Shown in pieces: positions 4,856 through 9,337 of a stretch of 9,337 bases of DNA (within the stretch, counting starts at the first letter, position 1; each line of letters begins with the position of its first letter). A program made the translations under genes and the position numbers. Source of the stretch: an uncultured Solirubrobacterales bacterium. GTDB taxonomy: Bacteria > Actinomycetota > Thermoleophilia > Solirubrobacterales > Solirubrobacteraceae. Under the pieces are notes generated by a model. That model had not been told where the DNA came from. It worked only from the letters and a program-made list of their open reading frames with translations, and made no database searches. The stretch covers positions 1 to 9,337 of the forward strand of contig CALJKH010000193.1 in the NCBI GenBank assembly GCA_937973575.1. Reading direction: 5' to 3'.

Positions 4856-6586
4856 GTGTCCTCGCCGTCCCTTTACCGCCGCCACCGCCCGCGCACGTTC
4901 GACGATGTAGTCGGGCAGGAACCCGTCGTGCGGACGCTACGCAACGCAATTGAGCGCGATTCTGTTCACCATGCGTACCTGTTTGTCGGGTCGCGGGGCA
5001 CCGGCAAGACGAGTATGGCCAAGATCCTTGCTGCGGCTCTGAACTGTGTCAACGGGCCAACGACAACACCCTGCGGCACCTGCGCAGCCTGTGAGGCAAT
5101 CGCCGCTGGCACCTCACTCGATGTCGTTGAGATGGACGCAGCCTCAAACAACAGCGTTGACGACATCCGTGACCTTCGCGACAGCGTCGCACTCGCCCCA
5201 ATGACCGGGAGTCACAAGGTCTACATCCTGGATGAGGCACACATGCTCTCCTCCCAAGCTTGGAATGCGTTCCTTAAAACTCTTGAGGAGCCACCCTCCA
5301 ACACGGTCTTTGTCCTTGCGACAACTGAAGCTCACAAGATCCTTCCGACAGTGGCTGACCGTTGCCACAGGTTCGACTTCCAGCGGCCTACCTCAGTTGA
5401 GGTCGAGGAAGTCGTCACGCGAGTCGCTGCGACGGAGGGCATTGACGCACCGCCTGAGGTCTTGAGGACTGTTGCCCGCTCAGCTGACGGATCCTTCCGT
5501 GACGCTCTTGGAACGCTTGAACAGCTTGTTACCTACGCGGGCGCTGACGGGTCAATCTCTGCCGATGACGCCCTTGCTGTGCTGGGTGTCGTCGACACTG
5601 AGGAGAGGTTCCGCGCGGTTGACGCAATCGTCGCCGGGGATCCAGCTGAGGCAGTCAGAGTAGCTGCCGACATTGCCTCCTCAGGTCGTGACCTACGCAG
5701 GTTCCTTGACGACCTAGAGACACATGGGCGCACTCTGCTTCTTGTTGACCTAGCAGGCTCAGTCCCACCAGAGTTGAGCATGGGGGAGGACGGTGACGAG
5801 CGACTCTCCGCGCAGGCGAAGGCCCTCGGTCGTGGTGGGATTATCCAGTTCCTTGACCTGATCTCCGAAGCTTTCTCCGCTATCCGTGATGGGTCTGACG
5901 CACGCCTCAGGCTAGAGCTGCTGCTGGTAAAGGCCGCCTCCGGCGGAGCACCAGTTCCGGTAGCCAGAGCAGCTGCTCCAACTCAAGCGGCTAAGCCAAG
6001 TCCGACCCCTTCCGCGCCGGCTCCACCAACAGCTGCCCCGGTGGCGACCCCAGCCGCACCTGAGGCCAAGGCGCCTACGCCTACCCCTGTTGCGTCAGCT
6101 GGTGGTGCGGCAGCGGCACTTAGCGCCGTGCCTGAGCCAACGCCCGAGGCAGAGGCGGCACCTGCGCCACAAGTAGAGGCTGGCCCGCTCCTTCCGTTTG
6201 AGGACCTTGCTGCCGCTTGGCCAGCGGTCATCAACCATGTCAGCGGGGAGAGTGCAGTTCTTGGAGCGATCCTCGCCCAAGCTGCACCAGTTGCCTTGAA
6301 TGACACCCAGCTCCTGATCGCTTTCCCTCACTCGGCTGAGTTCCACCGCCGTAAAGCCCAGGACCCGCGCCACAAGCAGGCAGTCTCCGGAGCCTTCCTG
6401 ACGATTACTGGCTGCCGACTTGAGATTGAGTACGAGCTGTCCACAAGCGTTGAGATCCCGGAAGCGCCGGGTGAGCAGCCGCTCAGCACTGACGAGGTCG
6501 CCGATATTCTCGTCAACGAGTTCGGAGGCGTTGAGGTTGACTCGTCGCAGCCTCATCCCGACGGCAATTCAGGCCCGGAAGCCTGA
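4856..6586 (+). CDS. dnaX: DNA polymerase III gamma/tau subunit (clamp loader ATPase)
   Basis: Encodes 576 aa. The product is the ATPase of the clamp loader that places the sliding clamp on DNA at the replication fork. It begins YRRHRPRTFDDVVGQEPVV, the family signature. Walker A is GSRGTGKT (45-52). The zinc module uses C64, C73, C76 and C79, Walker B is LDEAH (125-129), sensor 1 lies in LATTEAHK (154-161) and the arginine-finger motif is DRC (168-170) rather than the usual SRC. AAA+ lid and domain III run to about 355, followed by an Ala/Pro-rich linker (about 360-435) and a tau-type C-terminal domain (about 440-535) that would contact polymerase and helicase. No A-rich slippery stretch for a shorter gamma form was seen. 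The GTG at 4856 gives the expected N terminus. recR follows after 16 bases. Confidence 0.96.
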   Translation: MSSPSLYRRHRPRTFDDVVGQEPVVRTLRNAIERDSVHHAYLFVGSRGTGKTSMAKILAAALNCVNGPTTTPCGTCAACEAIAAGTSLDVVEMDAASNNSVDDIRDLRDSVALAPMTGSHKVYILDEAHMLSSQAWNAFLKTLEEPPSNTVFVLATTEAHKILPTVADRCHRFDFQRPTSVEVEEVVTRVAATEGIDAPPEVLRTVARSADGSFRDALGTLEQLVTYAGADGSISADDALAVLGVVDTEERFRAVDAIVAGDPAEAVRVAADIASSGRDLRRFLDDLETHGRTLLLVDLAGSVPPELSMGEDGDERLSAQAKALGRGGIIQFLDLISEAFSAIRDGSDARLRLELLLVKAASGGAPVPVARAAAPTQAAKPSPTPSAPAPPTAAPVATPAAPEAKAPTPTPVASAGGAAAALSAVPEPTPEAEAAPAPQVEAGPLLPFEDLAAAWPAVINHVSGESAVLGAILAQAAPVALNDTQLLIAFPHSAEFHRRKAQDPRHKQAVSGAFLTITGCRLEIEYELSTSVEIPEAPGEQPLSTDEVADILVNEFGGVEVDSSQPHPDGNSGPEA

Positions 6587-6602
6587 GCCCTAAGAGGCGA
6601 CA

Positions 6603-7208
6603 ATGTACGCGCCTCCAATTCAGCGCCTGATCACTGAGCTTTCGCGCCTTCCCGGTGTGGGCGGACGGACAGCGACAAGGCTCGCGTTCCACATTCTTCG
6701 AGCTCCACCTGAGCAGGCAGCCGCATTAGCCACAGCAATCGTTGAGGTCCGTGAGCGCATCGGCGAGTGTGAGACTTGCTTTGACCTTGCCGAAGGGCCA
6801 CAGTGCCCGATCTGCCAGGACATGCGGCGTGACGAGGCAATCCTCTGCGTCGTGGAGCAGTCACAGGATGTGCACCCAATTGAGCGCACTGGCGAGTTCC
6901 GCGGCCGCTACCACGTGCTCGGCGGTGCCCTTTCGCCAATGGATGGTGTCTCTGAGGAGGACCTTCACATCGCCGAGCTGTTTAAGCGGGTGGAGGACAG
7001 TGAGGTGAGGGAGGTTGTCATTGCTACCAATCCGACGACGACTGGCGAGGCGACAGCTCTCCACATCGCAGGAGCTCTCAGGCGCATGGATCCAGAGATG
7101 ATCATCACCCGGCCAGCTAGCGGATTGCCGGTTGGAGCAGACCTTGAATACGCAGACGAGTTGACACTCGGCCGCGCCATGACGGGCCGTCGTTCGATCG
7201 ACACCTGA
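6603..7208 (+). CDS. recR: Recombination mediator protein RecR
   Basis: Encodes 201 aa, normal for the family. RecR forms a ring that, with RecO (and RecF), loads RecA on gapped single-stranded DNA during repair. Visible in order: helix-hairpin-helix LSRLPGVGGRTATRLAFHIL (13-32), zinc motif C56-x2-C59-x8-C68-x2-C71, Toprim domain starting ILCVVEQSQDV (80-90) with FRGRYHVLGGALSPMDG (99-115), and the C-terminal GLPVGADLEYADELTLGRAM segment (174-193). The ATG at 6603 has AGAGG at 6593-6597. It lies 16 bases after dnaX, so the two are probably one transcript. The ybaB/ebfC gene often found between dnaX and recR in other bacteria is absent here. Confidence 0.96.
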   Translation: MYAPPIQRLITELSRLPGVGGRTATRLAFHILRAPPEQAAALATAIVEVRERIGECETCFDLAEGPQCPICQDMRRDEAILCVVEQSQDVHPIERTGEFRGRYHVLGGALSPMDGVSEEDLHIAELFKRVEDSEVREVVIATNPTTTGEATALHIAGALRRMDPEMIITRPASGLPVGADLEYADELTLGRAMTGRRSIDT

Positions 7209-7259
7209 TCCCAGCGTGAAGCTCTGCAGGCGTGGCGCTTCTCGGGTGCCCCGGACGGG

Positions 7260-7273
7260 TACCCTCCCTTCTA
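7260..7273 (+). promoter_or_regulatory. -10-like box for a leaderless lysC transcript
   Basis: TACCCT at 7260-7265 is eight bases before the lysC ATG and no purine-rich ribosome-binding site lies between. The recR-lysC gap (7209-7273) is too short for a lysine riboswitch. No convincing -35 hexamer was found. Confidence 0.4.
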
Positions 7274-8536
7274 ATGACTGACACCGTAGTCATGAAATTT
7301 GGTGGTAGCTCGGTCGCAGACGCCGAGCGGATCAAGGCTGCCGCACGCCGGATTGTCGCTAAGCGTGAGAACGGCGAGCGTGTGGTCGTCGTGCTCTCGG
7401 CCAGAGGGGACACGACCGACGAGCTGCTTGAGATGGCGGCAGAGGTCTCTGACACGCCCGATCCTCGTGAAATGGACATGTTGCTCTCGACCGGCGAGCG
7501 CATTAGCTGTGCTCTGGCGGCAATGGCGATCAGTGACCTTGGCCATGATGCGATCTCGCTGACTGGCTCCCAGGCGGGAATCGTCACCGACACTTCCCAC
7601 ACCCGCGCACGAATCGTTGACGTTCGAGCCGACAGGATCAAGGAAGCTCTTGAACAGGACCAGATTGTTCTCGTAGCTGGTTTCCAGGGTGTGTCAACCG
7701 ACAAGGATGTGACGACTCTTGGCCGCGGTGGATCTGACACGACAGCTGTCGCTGTTGCCGCCGCGCTTGGCGCCGAGGTTTGCGAGATCTACACGGATGT
7801 ACCGGGAGTGTTCAGCGCTGACCCGCGGATCGTTCCCGATGCTAAGAAGCTTGTGACCGTGTCCTTTGAGGAGATGCTTGAGATGGCATCCTCAGGGGCC
7901 AAGGTCCTGCAGTTGAGGTCTGTGGAGTACGCCCGAAACCATGGCGTGAAGATCCACTGCCGTTCATCGTTCGAAGAAGGCGAAGGCACTGTCGTCGTCA
8001 CAGAGGAGGAAACAGTGGAGCACCCCCTGATCACAGCAGTTACCCATTCAACTGAGGAAGCTCGTGTGACACTCACAGGAGTGCCGGATTCCCCAGGTGT
8101 GGCAGGCGCGGTCTTTGGCGCTCTCGCAGAGGCTGGAGTGAACGTCGACATGATCATCCAGAACGAGCCACCCGAGGAAGACAAGGCAGCTGACATGAGC
8201 TTCACCGTTGCCCGCGAGGATCTGCGTGATGCACGCACAGCTCTTGACGCGGTCGTCGCCGAGCAAGGCATAGGCGGAGTTGCATGGGACGAGCAGATGG
8301 GCAAGGTGTCAGTTGTAGGCGCCGGCATGCGCTCGCACCCGGGCGTTGCAGCAACCGTCTTCCGCGTCCTTGGGGACGAGGGGATCAACATCGAGATGAT
8401 CTCCACTTCACCGATCAAGATCTCCTGCGTCGTGAGCGCTGACAGGGTTGCTGATGCAGTTCGCGCACTCCACGCGGCCTTTGATCTCGGCGAGGGTTCC
8501 GTCAGCGAGGAAGCACCCCACGGAGCAGCACGTTGA
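7274..8536 (+). CDS. lysC: Aspartate kinase (alpha subunit)
   Basis: Encodes 420 aa. It phosphorylates L-aspartate with ATP, the first step to lysine, threonine, methionine and diaminopimelate. The ATG at 7274 starts MTDTVVMKFGGSS, the family N terminus; an in-frame GTG at 7232 would add 14 unrelated residues. Motifs: KFGGSSV (8-14), GDTTDELL (45-52), STGERIS (72-78), GFQGVS (136-141), GRGGSDTTA (150-158) and YTDVPGVFSADPR (173-185). The regulatory half has two ACT domains (about 265-335 and 345-410) with MIISTSPIKIS-type residues (ISTSPIKIS at 376-384) in the effector-binding region, so feedback by lysine and/or threonine is expected. Position 44 is Arg in VVVVLSARGDTTD where Met is common. 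Its stop overlaps the start of asd. Length and internal start match the alpha2beta2 corynebacterial type. Confidence 0.96.
   Translation: MTDTVVMKFGGSSVADAERIKAAARRIVAKRENGERVVVVLSARGDTTDELLEMAAEVSDTPDPREMDMLLSTGERISCALAAMAISDLGHDAISLTGSQAGIVTDTSHTRARIVDVRADRIKEALEQDQIVLVAGFQGVSTDKDVTTLGRGGSDTTAVAVAAALGAEVCEIYTDVPGVFSADPRIVPDAKKLVTVSFEEMLEMASSGAKVLQLRSVEYARNHGVKIHCRSSFEEGEGTVVVTEEETVEHPLITAVTHSTEEARVTLTGVPDSPGVAGAVFGALAEAGVNVDMIIQNEPPEEDKAADMSFTVAREDLRDARTALDAVVAEQGIGGVAWDEQMGKVSVVGAGMRSHPGVAATVFRVLGDEGINIEMISTSPIKISCVVSADRVADAVRALHAAFDLGEGSVSEEAPHGAAR
8004..8017 (+). promoter_or_regulatory. Internal ribosome-binding site and GTG start for aspartokinase beta subunit
   Basis: AGGAGGA at 8004-8010 precedes an in-frame GTG at 8015-8017 (codon 248 of lysC), five bases after the AGGAGG core. 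It is the best Shine-Dalgarno match among the starts examined in the window, yet lies inside a coding region. The encoded EEE would also be permitted by GAA codons, so the G-rich choice may be selected. Confidence 0.7.
8015..8536 (+). CDS. lysC: Aspartate kinase beta subunit from internal in-frame start
   Basis: Encodes 173 aa (codons 248-420 of the alpha chain), consisting only of the two ACT domains. In Corynebacterium glutamicum the aspartokinase gene makes a 421-residue alpha chain and a beta chain of about 172 residues from an internal start near codon 250, and the two assemble into a feedback-regulated heterotetramer. The near-identical position and length here, plus the strong ribosome-binding site, support the same arrangement. 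Expression is inferred from sequence only. Confidence 0.7.
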   Translation: MEHPLITAVTHSTEEARVTLTGVPDSPGVAGAVFGALAEAGVNVDMIIQNEPPEEDKAADMSFTVAREDLRDARTALDAVVAEQGIGGVAWDEQMGKVSVVGAGMRSHPGVAATVFRVLGDEGINIEMISTSPIKISCVVSADRVADAVRALHAAFDLGEGSVSEEAPHGAAR

Positions 8537-9337
8537 GCCAGCCACGGATTGCAGTTGTTGGTGGATCTGGCGCCGTAGGGCGGACGATCCTTCGTCTGCT
8601 TAAGGAGCGTCAGTTCCCGGCAGCTTCCGTCAGCGCGCTTGCCAGCAGCAGGTCAGCTGGGGCAGAGGTTGAGGGAGTTGTAGTTGAGGACATCGAGCAG
8701 GCTGACCTTTCCCAGTTCGACCTTGCGCTGTTCAGCGCAGGATCGGGCGTCTCAGAGGAATGGGCACCAAAGTTCGTTGACGCCGGTGCTGTAGTCGTCG
8801 ACAACAGCTCCTACTGGCGCATGGACCCTGAAGTGCCCCTGATCGTGTCCGAAGTAAACCCTGAGGCGATCGATAGCCACAAGGGCATAGTCGCCAATCC
8901 AAACTGCTCGACCATGCAGGCAATGGTTGTGCTGAAGCCTGTGCTGGACCGCTTTGGCCTTGATCGGGTGATCTTCTCCACCTACCAAGCTGTCTCAGGC
9001 ACTGGTGTGAAGGCACTCGCTGAGCTTGAAAGCCAGTCACGCTCTGTCCTTGCTGGTGAGACTCCAGACGCAGCCGCCGTCTACCCACACCAGATTGCTT
9101 TCAATGTGATTCCACAGGTCGAGTCGTTCAAGGATGGCGACGACTACACAACTGAGGAGCGCAAGATGATGGCTGAGACCCGCAAGATCCTGGGTCTGCC
9201 AGATCTCAAGGTCACAGCGACCTGCGCACGCGTCCCAGTGATGAACGGGCACAGCGAGTCAGTGAACCTGCAGACGACTGAGGAAGCCACCCCAGACCAG
9301 CTGCGCGAGCTTCTCAGCGCTGCCCCTGGCGTTGTCG
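8533..9337 (+). CDS. asd: Aspartate-semialdehyde dehydrogenase (3' end missing)
   Basis: The visible 268 residues of an enzyme usually about 340 long reduce aspartyl phosphate to aspartate semialdehyde with NADPH, the step after lysC. The start is the TTG at 8533, which overlaps the lysC stop as TTGA and has GGAG at 8522-8525 with a seven-base spacer; no ATG or GTG start fits the conserved N terminus. Motifs: RIAVVGGSGAVGR (5-17, NADP-binding), FSAGSGVS (67-74), VDNSSYWRM (89-97), ANPNCSTMQ with catalytic C125 (121-129), YQAVSGTG (151-158) and CARVPVMNGHSE with catalytic H240 (231-242). Translational coupling to lysC is likely. The frame is intact up to the window edge. Confidence 0.96.
   Translation, partial: MSQPRIAVVGGSGAVGRTILRLLKERQFPAASVSALASSRSAGAEVEGVVVEDIEQADLSQFDLALFSAGSGVSEEWAPKFVDAGAVVVDNSSYWRMDPEVPLIVSEVNPEAIDSHKGIVANPNCSTMQAMVVLKPVLDRFGLDRVIFSTYQAVSGTGVKALAELESQSRSVLAGETPDAAAVYPHQIAFNVIPQVESFKDGDDYTTEERKMMAETRKILGLPDLKVTATCARVPVMNGHSESVNLQTTEEATPDQLRELLSAAPGVV

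Noticed and set aside
4856..6586. Programmed frameshift in dnaX giving a gamma form
   Set aside because: No A-rich slippery heptamer or long A-run is present in the middle of the gene.
7209..7273. Lysine riboswitch or amino-acid attenuator ahead of lysC
   Set aside because: The gap is 65 bases, too short for the lysine riboswitch, and no leader peptide is seen.
7117..7740. Minus-strand open frame of about 200 codons opposite recR and lysC
   Set aside because: It is antisense to highly conserved coding sequence and is Ser/Arg/Ala-rich without motifs, as expected for a mirror frame.
7789..8418. Minus-strand open frame of about 200 codons opposite lysC
   Set aside because: Same reason: antisense to the conserved ACT region, with no motif or ribosome-binding site.
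1..9337. CRISPR arrays, insertion sequences, integrases, tRNA genes or phage genes
   Set aside because: No regularly spaced DNA repeats, transposase-like frames, terminal inverted repeats or tRNA-like cloverleaf sequences were seen on either strand.

Overview
The window looks like a piece of an actinobacterial (Actinomycetota) chromosome. The DNA is moderately G+C-rich. GTG and TTG starts are used. Several promoter-proximal genes lack a Shine-Dalgarno sequence and instead carry a TANNNT box 7-10 bases before the start, the usual signature of leaderless actinobacterial mRNAs. The block dnaX-recR-lysC-asd is a gene neighbourhood typical of that phylum, and the aspartokinase has the alpha/beta (internal start) layout known from corynebacteria. 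The class cannot be settled from the sequence alone.

Left part (1-3007, + strand) is accessory and secretory in character. It holds the 3' end of a phosphoesterase-family protein that carries carbohydrate-binding-like modules (1-899). Next is a small cytosolic-looking coiled-coil protein with a four-cysteine zinc ribbon (934-1398). The third gene encodes a large exported protein with three copies of the same type of module (1517-3007). The two large proteins share module sequence and a YxGPQP linker, so they probably belong to one extracellular or cell-surface system of unknown purpose. A nested inverted repeat just before the third gene can fold over its ribosome-binding site.

Centre (3008-4779): a hairpin-rich intergenic stretch separates the left cluster from a convergent minus-strand gene for a fatty-acid 2-hydroxylase/sterol-desaturase family membrane enzyme. 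That gene is transcribed divergently from a UDP-glucose-4-epimerase-like sugar nucleotide enzyme. Both fit envelope lipid or glycan modification.

Right part (4856-9337, + strand) is housekeeping. dnaX (clamp-loader tau subunit) and recR (recombinational repair) form a tight pair. They are followed by lysC (aspartokinase, with a convincing internal start for a separate regulatory beta subunit) and asd (aspartate-semialdehyde dehydrogenase, cut by the window end). lysC and asd overlap by four bases and catalyse steps 1 and 2 of the aspartate pathway to lysine, threonine, methionine and diaminopimelate.

No tRNA, rRNA, CRISPR array, transposase or phage gene was seen. The least explained material is the first 3 kb.
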